This document shows positions 48,600 through 59,559 of a stretch of DNA of 64,000 bases, one piece after another (the stretch's first letter is position 1; each line of letters begins with the position of its first letter). Source of the stretch: Gigantopelta aegis. Lineage: Eukaryota > Mollusca > Gastropoda > Neomphalida > Peltospiridae. The notes beneath the pieces were generated by a model. It made no database searches and was not told the DNA's origin. It saw only the letters and a program-made list of their open reading frames with translations. The position numbers and the translations under genes are program-made. Location: assembly GCF_016097555.1 (NCBI RefSeq), contig NC_054706.1, forward strand, positions 28,021,111-28,085,110, in the 5' to 3' direction.

Positions 48600-48753
48600 C
48601 AGTGGCGTAACCGGGGGTGGTCATGCCCCCCCCCCCCCCCCAATCCCGGGAAATTTTTACCTTTTCGCTTATTAATAAGGTACCTGTGTCATATCCCACT
48701 ACACAGGTGCTCCCCCTCCCCCACCCCAATACAAAATCCTGCCTACGCCCCTG
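48600..48753. mobile_element. hAT-type MITE, 154 bp
   Basis: Ends CAGTGGCGTA ... TACGCCCCTG form a 10-bp inverted repeat. The flanks cgaatgtg (48592-48599) and cgcatgtg (48754-48761) are an 8-bp duplication with one mismatch, as expected for hAT elements. It is rich in C runs. Read on the minus strand it gives a false peptide GRRQDFVLGWG. Confidence 0.72.
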
Positions 48754-48761
48754 CGCATGTG

Positions 48762-49417
48762 TAAGAACTTTGGTGCACACAATTGAAAGGGTGCTGATTG
48801 TGGCATGACGTAAATGAAACAAACAACGTTTTTTGGGGTACTCTATGAAAATTGTTACCATGCCCCTATACCACAGAGGTTTCAGGCACCGGGGTACCCT
48901 GAAATATTTGTCATAAATAAGTAGTGGATACCAGTTTGTTTGGTAGAGGGGGAGGTGGGGGGGGGGGGTGCACTCGGACATGGTGTAGTCCATGACCTAT
49001 GTACAACTTCGGAACGTATCTTCGCAGTGACCAGTCTCCATAACACACGGTGCTTAACGTATCCAGCGGATCTAGTGGTTTGGAACCGTCTGTATGCCAG
49101 TACTATGCTAGTGCTGGAACAAAACCTCAAATTCGGGCAAAAATTAAAGAGGGATGCTAAACATTAATAGATGTAGTTGTTCAGATTCGAGAATGTTTGT
49201 ATAATTCGGGCAAAAGCGAGGCCAGTTATTCCTGCGAAATTGTATTCCGTTTACACCCGTTCAAACATAGAATAAGTACACTTTGTCGGCGGAGAATAAT
49301 GGTGGTAGGGGTATATGTACATTTGTGTGTATATATATATATATAGTATCACATCGACCTGGTCTCGGTGGCATAGTGGATAAGCCTTCGGCCTTAACAT
49401 TGAATTGTAATGTTAAA
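48762..49417. other. Intergenic DNA
   Basis: Contains a G-run near 48960 and a (ta)n stretch at 49333. A stray alpha-SINE head word (ggtctcggtggcatagtgga) occurs near 49362. No gene is seen. Confidence 0.4.
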
Positions 49418-49610
49418 GTTTTGTTTAATGACACCGCTAGAGCAAATTGATAGACCATAATTTATTAACCATCGGCTATCAAACGTGATAATGTTGAGGA
49501 AACCCGCTACATTTTCCATTTGCAGTAAAGGATCTTTTTATATGCACTTTTTTTTTTAGACAAGACAGCACATACCACGACCTTGAATATACCGGCATCG
49601 GTGGTGTAAA
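49418..49610 (-). mobile_element. SINE tail and core, truncated
   Basis: aaagttttgtttaatgacac, cggctatcaaacgtgataat, cataccacgaccttgaatat. The head is not preserved. Confidence 0.65.
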
Positions 49611-49804
49611 AGGTTAAACCATATGAAGGCTGGTAGATATACTGGGTTTGTATTCCAGTATTCTTACACAACCGTTGATGAGAACACCATGTGTTATTTT
49701 TTATAACACATAAGACATACGACCGACTGCTCCTAGGTGATGACTACACGATGGAAATCGATTACACTGTGACGTATAGTTAACCTCACAATCATGGGTC
49801 TGTG

Positions 49805-50175
49805 ATGAGAGCTATCAGCTGAGCAAAAAGTTACTTGAGACGTTTTGCTCAGCTGATAGCTCTGAACAATTTCACCGCACACGATGAGACAAGTGCTAAA
49901 CTACTTTGCTAACGACTGTAGCGATGTCGTCACTCTAACGCAATGTCCGTGTTTCCATTGGTCAGTTGTAAAATTCAGCTCCGCTGATAACTCACGTAGC
50001 CCGCACACGGTGAGATTTTTGCCACGCGTGGCCAAAAATATCAAAGACGATAGATATTTTCCTCGCGACCATGAGAGACGAAAAACTCAGCAAAATCGCC
50101 CGCACACGAGACCTATTAGCTGAGCAAAAATTCTCAAGTAACTTTTTGCTCAGCTGATAGCTCTCGTGTGCGGTA
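49805..50175. mobile_element. Nested foldback element
   Basis: A hairpin at about 49807-49863 pairs agagctatcagctgagcaaa with tttgctcagctgatagctct. The same word set returns in inverse order at 50113-50170. The left 32 bp gagctatcagctgagcaaaa... is also inverted against 50128-50165, so hairpins sit inside a larger inverted repeat. Non-coding. Confidence 0.65.
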
Positions 50176-50301
50176 GGCTTAAGGTAGCTACAAGTGCAAC
50201 GGCTGTAAATAACTTTTAGTGGAAAAAGATGTTAAAATTTGCTTAAAACTTGGTTTTTGAGGTTATCATAGGTAAGAAATAGAATAATATATTCGTGTCC
50301 G

Positions 50302-52065
50302 TAATACCCCCGTCACACCAGAGCTACGTTGCCACTGAGATCCCGCTGCGACCAAAAAATGTGGAAAGCGCGGGCAAAGCGCAGTAGGATCTCAAAGAAC
50401 GTGTTGGGAACGTACTGGACGCTATCTAGAACGTGAGAGGTTCCCCATGAGCGCCAGACTTCCGCGCTTGTTTTGAGCAGGCTCAAAACAAGCGCGGGGG
50501 TCTGGCGCTCTGACCCAAAGCGCACTGGGAGCATAACGGGAACTACCTGAGCGCAACATGAGCGCAATGCAATCTATCTGAGCGTGTCGACAGCGTAGCA
50601 AGACCGAGTTGGTATCGCCGTCTGCCCAATCTGCGACTGAAGTACGTCAGAAGTAGGACCGCTATGCGCTTGTTCACGCTTACACTGCGTCCACACGGGG
50701 CTGCCAGTGTGACTATGTCGCTCCTGATGCGTCCATGGCGTTCCTACGAAGCTTGCTGTAGGTTAAAAGAGCGTTTACAGTGCGTTTATAGTGCGTTCTG
50801 ACTTTGACATGCGATCTGGTCACGCGCGCACACACAAATGGTATAAATACAACCTCATCATCAGTGTCACCTCCTCTTCACCATGGCTGCAGACTGTTAG
50901 AAGTTGCTAATAATTGGACAACAGATAGCACATATCCAGCAACAACAGGCACATAATGATGTGGCTGCTCTGAACATCATCAGAAGAAGGCGAAGAAGGA
51001 GGAGGGCAAGGCCGAGGAGATGCTGGGTCCGACCATGGCTAGGTGAGAGGAGAAGAAGTCAGTTTGGCCACTACGACCGCCTTGTGCCCGAGTTAAGGCA
51101 TGAAGATCCTGCATCCTACTTCAACTTCATGAGCTCTTTGCCAGACTTGGTCCACGATGCACGAAGCAAGATACCAACTATAGGAAGGCTATCGAACCAG
51201 GGATGAAGATTGCAATGACTTTGCGCCATCTGGCATCTGGTGAGAAGTAGACGAGTACAAGGATGAAGTCATGAACTGTCCAACCACCCCTGCAGAATGG
51301 GATCCCATTGCTGACCAGTTTGAATGTAGATGGAACGTCCCTCATGCCTGTGGAGACCTTGATGGGAAGCATGTCGCCTGCAGAAAGCCATCGAACAGTG
51401 GAAGCATTTATCACAACTATAAAGGCTTCTTTTCCATTGTTCTGATCGGTCTGGTAGACGCAGATTATAAGTTCCTCTGGATAGATGTTGGAGGCCATGG
51501 ACACATGTCAGATGCACAGATCTACAATGAATCTGAGCTGAAGGAGTGCTTAGATGATGGGTCCATAGGTCTACCTGTCCCAGCCCCACTACCAAATGAC
51601 GACAGAAACACAAAATATTTCATTCTCGGAGATGATGCCTTTGGGCTGCGGACATATCTGATGAAACCCTACTCACAGCGCTACTTGACCAAGGAACAGA
51701 GGATCTTCAACTACAGGATATCCAGGAGGTCGAGCTCGCTGTATTTATAGGCGGAGCGCGAGCGTGGTCCAAACGTAGGAGAACGTAGTGGCAACGTAGT
51801 GAGAGCGCAGCAAAAGCGACTTGGTCGCAGCGAGATCGCATAGAGCGTAGGGGAGCGCAGTGAGAGCGCGCCGATAATCAAACTGGGAACGTATAGGATC
51901 GCAGTGAGAGCGCAGTAAGCGAGTCAAGAGCGTACTGTGTACTACCTGCCTAATACATTTCACACATTTCTGTCAGTTTTTCCCACGATCACTCTGCGCT
52001 TTTCATGAAAATTGCAACGCATTGAGATCGCCGTGGGCTCACACTCCGGTGTGATGGGGGTATTA
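50302..52065 (+). mobile_element. PIF/Harbinger DNA transposon, decayed
   Basis: Inverted ends taatacccccgtcacacc and the complement of ggtgtgatgggggtatta enclose 1764 bp. The TAA/TTA at the borders fits the 3-bp TWA target of this superfamily, though the two sides differ by one base. It encodes a broken transposase (50904-51750). Both subterminal regions are crowded with gagcgcag / aacgtag words. A near-perfect palindrome with about 28-bp arms lies at 50449-50510. Confidence 0.82.
50904..51750 (+). pseudogene. Harbinger (HARBI1-like) transposase, deleted and truncated
   Basis: Family order is visible: YDRLVPELRHEDPASYFNFM, then (other frame) NYRKAIEPGMKIAMTLRHLA, then [68 protein letters not shown] and [11 protein letters not shown]. 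The D of DGKH and the D of GDDAFGL are present. The segment with the catalytic E (normally in VVENAFG) is missing, because the match stops after NYRISR. A stretch of roughly 35-40 codons between LASGEK and EYKDE is also gone, and there is at least one frame change near 51175. It cannot be active; if the ends are intact the element could still be mobilised in trans. Confidence 0.82.
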
Positions 52066-52160
52066 GATACCATTTATCTCACAACTCGTTTAAAAATGTA
52101 TCGAACTCGCTTTTGCTCGTTAGATACATTTTAAAACAACTCGTGAGATAAATGGCATCT
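52065..52160. mobile_element. Foldback hairpin with two flipped sites
   Basis: agataccatttatctcac on the left and gtgagataaatggcatct on the right pair over about 42 bp. The two unpaired spots read aactc against aactc and tc against tc in the same direction on the plus strand. It abuts the right end of the Harbinger element, which may have inserted at its edge. Confidence 0.6.
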
Positions 52161-52224
52161 AGCAGCCACTCATGTATTATTCTCTATTTATCTCACACCA
52201 TAATGACTGAGCGGGTAGGGATGG

Positions 52225-52512
52225 GATGGGAACTCTATTTGCGTGCCCATATCCACAGAGGTCCAGGCACGCCCACCTCGGATTTAGCCTCTGACTTCGC
52301 CAGTGACCAATTCCGAGGCAGGAGGAGAGCGGGTAGGTGTAAGACAAATACACCGACAATCTAATTAAAATTTAACTCCACCGGCATTGCTACACCGACT
52401 TCTGACATTAACCACTAATAACTAACTTACTATATACTGGGCAGACAGCCAAGGTAGCTTATGTGTGTCCCCATGACAATGCGTATGGACCGTAATTGGA
52501 TATAAACCCGTA
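52225..52512 (+). mobile_element. SINE, gamma type, divergent
   Basis: gcgggtaggtgtaagacaaa, ttaaccactaataactaact, gggcagacagccaaggtagc, gaccgtaattggatataaac. An older, more diverged copy. Confidence 0.55.
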
Positions 52513-52549
52513 CATAATTTACTATCAATTAATGAATGGGCGAATCTTA

Positions 52550-53302
52550 ACCCACCCCCCCCCCCCGCCCCCCCACCAACCCCCCCCCCCCAAACAACAA
52601 CCCAAAACAAGTATAATTTTAATTTTAAAATCTTTAATACACGTTATAATACAAAATCCATACATAATGTAATATGTTCATAATACAAAAGTCTTACATA
52701 ATATAATAGCACCGATTAGCACCACTATTCTATCATAAAGCATACATGAAAATGTACAAACAGAATATTAATTATAACAAAGTAATAAATAAATATCTAT
52801 AAACAACTACAAGTGAATTGCAGTTGTTATAATCAGTTCTTCATTTGCATATACAAAACCGGCTATCACGTTTATTTCCAGTTGAAAACAACAAATCTGA
52901 AAGTAAAATAGTATAATACTGCCCATTGTGACATTAGAACTATTGCTACGTGTATAGATCATGCTGTAAAATGTAAGCATTAACGTAAACATGTTTTATA
53001 TGTACGTATAAATAGGATTACATCTGAGCACTAGTCCAATTTGTTAAATACATTTGTTAATGAGACTCGTAATGAATATTTAATGACACCTTGGCACGAA
53101 CAAAACCCATTTGTCACATGGGAATTGAATCAATACAGCACAAAACATGAAACCTAACATGCATCTAATGTCAAAAGCTTGGTCACAAAAAACAAAACAA
53201 AACAAAACAAAAAAAACAACATTATTGCAGACGCTTTGCTAGTATGACAAAATCCTGAAGAAAAACCCCACCTCAATGGAATCTACAATACATTTCCATG
53301 TC

Positions 53303-53349
<47 letters not shown>

Positions 53350-53510
53350 CCCGTAACAAATTGTTAGATGATACAATAAATATAGCACTATATAAAGAAA
53401 ATCACAGGTTATGCCCAGGAAAGATGCACATGAACATTCGTTGTATAAGGTCATTAATATACTGTCTTTCCGTGTCCATGTATTATCTTGGCCTTGAAAA
53501 AAATGTCACT
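52550..53510. other. 3' flank of the zinc-finger gene
   Basis: C-runs at 52552-52590, then AT-rich DNA. An A-run of about 39 lies at 53309-53347, which reads as a T-run in the probable 3' UTR. No other gene. Confidence 0.5.
52871..52876 (-). terminator. Candidate polyadenylation signal of the zinc-finger gene
   Basis: AATAAA on the minus strand, about 640 bp past the stop codon. It is the first exact hexamer I find downstream. This would put a T39 run in the 3' UTR, so an earlier variant signal is possible. Confidence 0.3.
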
Positions 53511-55872
53511 CTAGATGTCGTCTGCATGCATAGTTCTCTTGTGTCTGGCCACATTTCCGGACTGCGCGAACGACTTTCCGCAGACGTCGCAAGTGAACGG
53601 CCTGTCTCTGGTGTGAACACGACGATGCTTCCTCCAGGTGGACCTGTCGCCGAAACTCTTCTGGCAGACGTCGCACTGGTAAGGTCGCTCACCCGTGTGA
53701 GTTCGTCTGTGGCTCCTCATCGTCCCGCTCTGGCTGAATCCTTTACCACAGATATCACAGACGATGTGCTTCCTCTCCCTCTTCATTGGAATAGAAGTCC
53801 TTCCCATCTTCTGCAGCTTGGAGAAAAGAGACGATTGTATGGCTCGAGCGTCTGTTGTTGTTGGCTGCCCATCAGGTTGTTTTGTCGAATCTGCTGCAAC
53901 ATCCCGAAAGGAAACAGAGTTTGATGGATGGATCTGCAGTGGAGTTTCACAACGATGCTGACTTGAGTTGGCAACACTCAAGAAGGCATCACATTCGTCT
54001 TTTTCCGGTCCAGCCCAGAGCTTGTTGGTTAAACTGGCACGATGCAACATGGCTTCAGGTTGACTTGGCGTTAAGTTTTCTGTTTCGTGTGGTCTCCAAA
54101 GCTTTGTGGATGAAATTGCAAGACTCAAGATGGCATCGTGATCATCTGGGTTCGGGATATCTTTTTCTTCTTTGGCCTTCCATGCAGATTTCTCCTCCCC
54201 GTCGTTCTCGTCATCTCTTTCGTCGATGTTGTCAATGGCATCATCAAGAATGCTCTCGTTGGGCGACTTCCAACTGATGTCTGGAATGCTGTGATACTTA
54301 ATGGAGGACTCTTCCGTCATTATGCTCTCTGCTATATTCAGGGTGAATCGGAGATCGGGATATCTTGGCGCATACTGACAGCTGGGTAACGCCTGCAGGT
54401 GTTGCCTTTTTAGTATTCTCTCCATCAAATACGTGTTGGCTTCAGTAAACATTGCTGAATTCTTTGCTCGATGGCCTGGCGAATGAAAGTTGGAAGCTCT
54501 TTCTTGGTGGACTGTTTTAACTGGATACAAGCCGTCAAAGGTGAAAGCTGGACTCTCAGTTGGGCTTGGAGCATCAGGGGATGGAATGTAGAAGCCGTCG
54601 TAGCAGACTCTGTAATTCATCTTAGTCAGAACGTCAGCCACATCATTGTCACCACTAAAACAAAAAAAGTGAAATGGATGTAACATCTATATTAAACATA
54701 AACGCCGTCAATATATAAAATGTTTCTGCTACAGCATTTTACGACTCATTGGGTAGGTGTAATGCTACCACACCGACTTCTGTCTCACTAACCACTTAAA
54801 ACTAACCTTTAACCCTCTGTCGTGGACAGACAGCCCAGATAGCTGAGATGTGTGCCCATGACAGCGTGCTTGAACCGTAATTAGATTAGTACGATAAATA
54901 AGTATATTTTCATTTCAACTTATTTCCGTGCTTATATCCAATTACGGTTCAAGCATGCTGTCCTGGGCGCACACCTCAGCTATCTGGGCTGTCTGTCGAG
55001 GACAGTGGGTTGGTTGTTAGTTAGTAGTTAGTGAGAGAGAAGACGTAGTGGTCGTACACCTACCCATCGAGTCGTTAGACTCTCTCTGGGTGGGAACCGG
55101 TATCGGGCTGCGAACCCTGTCCCTACCAGCCGTATGTCAGATGGCTTAACCACTTAAATAAGTATAAATGAAATTAATAAATTGAATATTAATATTATTT
55201 CTGAAAAAGAGAAAATATAATGTAAAATATAAAGACAAAATTTACCAAATAAATATTACGTATATAATACAATGTACAGATTTATTCAGTCAAAATCAAT
55301 ACGTCAGATCTTTTAGAAAACCTGCTGACATAGAAAATTAATAAAATCACTATTACCGATTGCCAGTGGCTAACAATGTCAAAAACGGTTGTATTGGTTT
55401 CGTGTTGTTGAAGAATATTTCTGTCATCCTTATGACGTAAGGGTCGTTATAGAAACTATCACGCGTGACAGACGAGTATTAAGGCGTTACAGTAGCCGCG
55501 TCATGGAACGAAATGAAATACTTCCAATCGGATCCACTGTTTTTTTCTCCTCCCAACTCGTGCTCCACGACTGGAATGTCAAAGGTCGCGTGTGCTGCCA
55601 TATATGTGTGGAAAGTCCACTAATTTTTGACATCCAATAGCCTAATATGAATTAATCAATGTGCTCTAGTGGTGTCATTAAACAAAACAAACGTTATTAA
55701 CACTTAGCAAACATTATGTAGTAGCCCACGCATTTATACTTTTGAAACGTCGAAACAAGAAAAAACTATTGCTGGTATTTTTTTTTTTTATTCTTGTGGA
55801 AGCAGCCCACACATTTATACTTTTGAAACGTCGAAACAAGAAAAAATAATTGCTGGTATTCTTGTGGAAGTA

Positions 55873-55942
<70 letters not shown>

Positions 55943-58900
55943 AAATAATAAACAACACTACTTACTATTTGTTACTGGTAAACTGATGATACGGCTGATA
56001 CCTCTGAGAAGTCAATTTTAGTTGACCTGGACGTCTCAAACGGTGTCGATGTCTCATAGCATCACCTGAAATGGCAAACAAATCGCGTCAGTACACTGCA
56101 GTAACACAAAAGTACACTTACACGAAACGTTATTATAAATAGAAATTTAGTCTAAGAACCAAACCAAACCAAAGGTAAGATATTTTATAAATTTCACTAA
56201 ACTGACATCATCAAAGATAATTTCCTGAATTACCGTAACAAACCGGCCTCGGTGGCGTCATTGTTAGGCCATCGGTCTACAGGCTGGTAGGTACTGGGTT
56301 CGCATCCCAGTCGAGGCATGGGATTTTTAATCCAGATACCGGCTTCAAACCCTGAGTGAGTGCTCCGCAAGGCTCAATGGGTAGGTGTAAACCACTTGCA
56401 CCGACCAATGATCCATAACTAGCTTTCGAGGTCATGGTTTGTGCTATCCTGCCTGTGGGAAGCGCAAATAAAAGATCCCTTGCTGCTAATCGGAAAGAGT
56501 AGCCCATGTAGTGGGGACAGCGGGTTTCCTCTCAAAATCTGTGTGGTCCTTAACCATGTCTGACGCCATATAACCGTAAATAAAATGTGTTTAGTGCGTC
56601 GTTAAATAAAACACTTCTTTCTTTATTACCGTAACAACTGAACAAGTGAAGTGTCTAATATGCATATTATATACATGTATATGCATATGCATATGCGTGT
56701 GTGTGCGCGCGCGCGCGCGTTGGACGATGTTTTATTTGCCCATGTTCCTTATATATTCAATGTGTTAAGATGTAAGTAAACATGATTAAACATTAGGTAA
56801 CGCAAAATTTGGCATCTCCCCTTGCAACACCATTGTGTGTAATTTGAGCACAATTATAGGATTTTCTGTTTGCATTTATATTTGTATGGTTTGGTAATAG
56901 ACCCTAAATGTTTTATTTAAAACCAACCGTTAAAGTACAAAATAGCAAATTTTACTTTACATAAACAAACATTTGTGTAATCCTTGACAAACACACCCTC
57001 CCTCCCTCTCTACCCAATAACGTTTCGTAACTCCGTAATACCCCCCCCCCCCCCCCCCCCCCCCCCGCCCTTTACAAGTAACGCGATCGATAATGTAATA
57101 TTTCGAGCCTTCATGTATACATCATGAGAATGGGTTTCCAATTTTATGTTTATGAAGAGGCCTTGTAATATTTATTGACACATTTGTTTAATTTTTTTTT
57201 ATATCTAAGAATGTGATGAGTTGCAAACAAACCATAATTATATCATTGTACGATGATAATCCACTATAATAATACATAATATAATTTTTGGGGTGCCATT
57301 TTGTCATCGGTTCGTTTTTTATATATTAGGTGCAGTCGATTGGCCATTTCAGCGCCACCACAAAACCACATTAATTTATTAATCATCAGCTATTGGATGT
57401 CTAAATAATTTGGTAATTGACAAGTATTATTAGGAGAAACCTTTGGTCTATTAGTAGCAAGGAATCTAAACAGTATTTTGTTTGAAATGTTACTTTATTG
57501 CTCTTTGCCATACCAGTTGTGACACCAAACTCTATGGTGACAGAGGATAGCTGGAAAAGACAGCTCTTTTCATTTTACTGGTGTAGCTTTTAACCTACCT
57601 ACCTACTCTTCCTAATAATTATTTTCTCATTTAACCGGAACATTTCTTTATTTCGCCTAATGAAATGTCGTTTGCTCAGGGAACTTGTAATTGTAATATT
57701 TATCGTTTTGATTTTATCCTACACACAAAGTAAAGATCTCTCCAACTAGTAGAGACGCATTAATACCAAACGAATCTTCAAAAATTAGCCGCATAAACTA
57801 ATCAGGAATATATAGTTTCAAACCTCAGTGAGCAGACGATATTCTTCACTATGGGCGAGTATTGACAAAAGCGTTTGCTAGTAGGAGGTATAGTACCATA
57901 CTAAAATTATAGTCCGTCCCACAAGGAACGCCTTTTTTTGATACTTTGAAATTTATTACAAGTTATTTATTTCTCAGCTGAAAGACCAAATATATTAATT
58001 GTTCTACTTTAAAAAAAAAAAAAAAAAAAAATTTTTTTACCTTTCTTATCAGCAATTTGCTTTGTTAAGCAGTAAACTAAAGTGACCAAACGATAAATGG
58101 ATGAATGCCGTAATTTACAAAATTATATATTACAAAACCAATTAAAAACATAGCATTACAAGTAAACAATATATATTATTCCTTCTGACACATTAATTCG
58201 ATTGGTCAATAAGCTATTATATGAAGACATATTTCTACTATTCTCGACTATCCCAATTCTATTCTATCTACTCTGTACCTTTTATTACTATATATATATT
58301 AAAAAAAGAAAATAATTATGTTAAATATTTTATGCCATTGGACATTGTTGTTATTATTTTTTTATATATATGATTATGAATATTGTCTGATGTCCATCTT
58401 GTTTAGGAGAGCACTTATATAGGCTCTTATATATTGCCTGTTGTGCAATCCTTTTGATTCTTTCTGATCAATAAAAAATCTCAAAACAAAACATATTTTA
58501 CAGTTTTTCATTTTGTGTAAACCAACTAATAATAAACAAAGAAAAATACATACAATATTTAGAGAATAACTAACGAGCTACGAGGAATTATGAATTATCT
58601 GTCCCGAGTGAATGAATGTTGTAAACCCGAGCCTTTGGCGAGGGTTTTACAACATTCATTCACGAGGGACAGATAATTCGTAAGTCCTCGTAGCGAGTTG
58701 GTTATTCTCTTTATTACCCAGTGTCAATTTTAACTGATTTTTAATGTAAAAATTCCTCTGCAGTCTACAACAAAGCCATCAGCCATTACGTCATATAATC
58801 TTACGCACATTACATGACGTAATGTAAGTGACGTCATAGCATAACGGCGTTCTTTTTACAGCCAAATATTTACAGTACAAAATAATACGACTGTATTTGC

Positions 58901-59410
58901 ATTTGAAAATAATTATTTTTATATATTACTAAAACCGCTGCTTATGAAAATATACCATTTCATGTTTACGAAACAAGTGAGTCCATTTGTTTTTGTAAAT
59001 CTTTGTATATCATATAACGTATGTGTAATCTGACTCATGAATGGAAACATTATATGAATGAAAGTGAAGTTCCGGCCATGACAAGCAACCAACCAAACAT
59101 CGTGATTTTTAAGCCAGCCAATCAGTGGCTGTAGAAGCAATCTGCACACTGTGCAGAGATCGAAAAAATATTACCCCGTATATTTGAGCCCATATGGGTA
59201 ATAAATATATATATATATTCTTATTGAATTATATTATTTTCATGATTAGCTAATTATGTGTAACATTATAACAATTCATTGATGGCACTGGTCACTGTAA
59301 CCGTTAATATAGATATTTGATAGTGTTATCAAAATACATCTACAATATTTGTATGGAATTCAAAAATGAAAATGAAACATACCTTCATTGTTCAACACAG
59401 TAATATCCAT
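53511..59410 (-). CDS. Three-finger C2H2 zinc-finger protein, complete, unnamed
   Basis: Three exons: 59383-59410, 55966-56065 and 53511-54654, joined with GT/AG borders into 423 codons. The start MDITVLNNEG comes from a 28-base exon. Residues 1-330 are unlike any family I know. They include RHRHRLRRPGQLKLTSQRYQ, YRVCYDGFYIPSPDAPSPTE and an acidic stretch DERDDENDGEE, and look mostly disordered. Fingers lie at about 342-362, 370-390 and 398-419, with linkers TGERPYQ and TRDRPFT. Helix positions -1, 2, 3, 6 are Q-G-T-S, D-S-T-K and Q-G-N-R, so fingers 1 and 3 look alike. The last finger has a four-residue His spacing (HKRTMH). Likely a nuclear DNA-binding regulator (inference). A TATA box and repeated CCAAT boxes lie upstream. 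Confidence 0.88.
54737..55158. mobile_element. Two gamma SINEs tail to tail (inverted pair)
   Basis: 54737-54890 is on the plus strand (head lost) and 54908-55158 on the minus strand (near full length), separated by about 17 bp. They lie in intron 2 of the zinc-finger gene, so its pre-mRNA could fold into a long SINE hairpin. Confidence 0.78.
55545..55692 (+). mobile_element. SINE core and tail, head lost
   Basis: gctccacgactggaatgtca, ttgacatccaatagcctaat, gctctagtggtgtcattaaa. In intron 2 of the zinc-finger gene. A diverged 50-bp direct repeat (cacgcatttatacttttgaa) follows at 55727-55855. Confidence 0.65.
55876..55939. repeat. (tc)n microsatellite, 64 bp
   Basis: Pure tc run 26 bp from the donor of exon 55966-56065 of the zinc-finger gene. 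In the transcript it reads as a GA repeat just after the exon. Confidence 0.95.
56242..56624 (+). mobile_element. SINE, alpha type, full length with target-site duplication
   Basis: Flanked by attaccgtaacaa (56229-56241 and 56625-56637). Head aaccggcctcggtggcgtca, box B gggttcgcatccc, tail cgtcgttaaataaaacactt plus cttt. In intron 1 of the zinc-finger gene. Confidence 0.92.
56638..58240. other. Intron 1 of the zinc-finger gene, repeat remnants
   Basis: A (gt/gc)n run near 56695-56720, a C-run at about 57040-57066, a faint SINE core at 57345-57480 (ttaatcatcagctattggat), and the tcccacaaggaac block near 57910 that also occurs near 16600. No gene inside. Confidence 0.5.
58245..58500 (+). mobile_element. 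LINE-type 3' end, solo copy
   Basis: The block ctcgactatcccaattctat... ttgtttaggagagcacttat... gatcaataaaaaatctcaaa recurs at 60385-60632. It ends in an A-rich tail. Such 5'-truncated copies are typical of non-LTR retrotransposons. Confidence 0.6.
58561..58710. mobile_element. Foldback hairpin with three CGAG/CGAG sites
   Basis: Arms of about 68 bp, from agagaataac to gttattctct, around a ttt centre (cccgagcctttggcgaggg). Besides three single-base differences, the only unpaired positions are three places where GA faces GA inside C-GA-G. It lies in intron 1 of the zinc-finger gene. The sequence to its right, up to about 59205 (ttattaccca ... tgggtaataa), may belong to a larger element. Confidence 0.65.
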
Positions 59411-59487
59411 TCTGCTTCTCAAAAGCAATCCTCAATAAAGCAATTTAAAACTAGCCAATAAACTGAAAAAAAATACCAATTTCCAGT

Positions 59488-59497
59488 TTATATATAC
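59488..59497 (-). promoter_or_regulatory. TATA box of the zinc-finger gene
   Basis: The minus strand reads gtatatataaac about 80 bases before the ATG. A start site some 30 bases downstream would give a 5' UTR of about 50 bases. Confidence 0.5.
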
Positions 59498-59559
59498 CGT
59501 ATGTTGTTAACGCTTTGTTTTTACAGCCCGTTAAAGCAATTGGATGAAAGCAGATGAAT

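Noticed and set aside
53298-53924. 208-codon plus-strand frame
   Set aside because: It begins in the A39 run (poly-lysine) and continues antisense to the zinc-finger coding exon.
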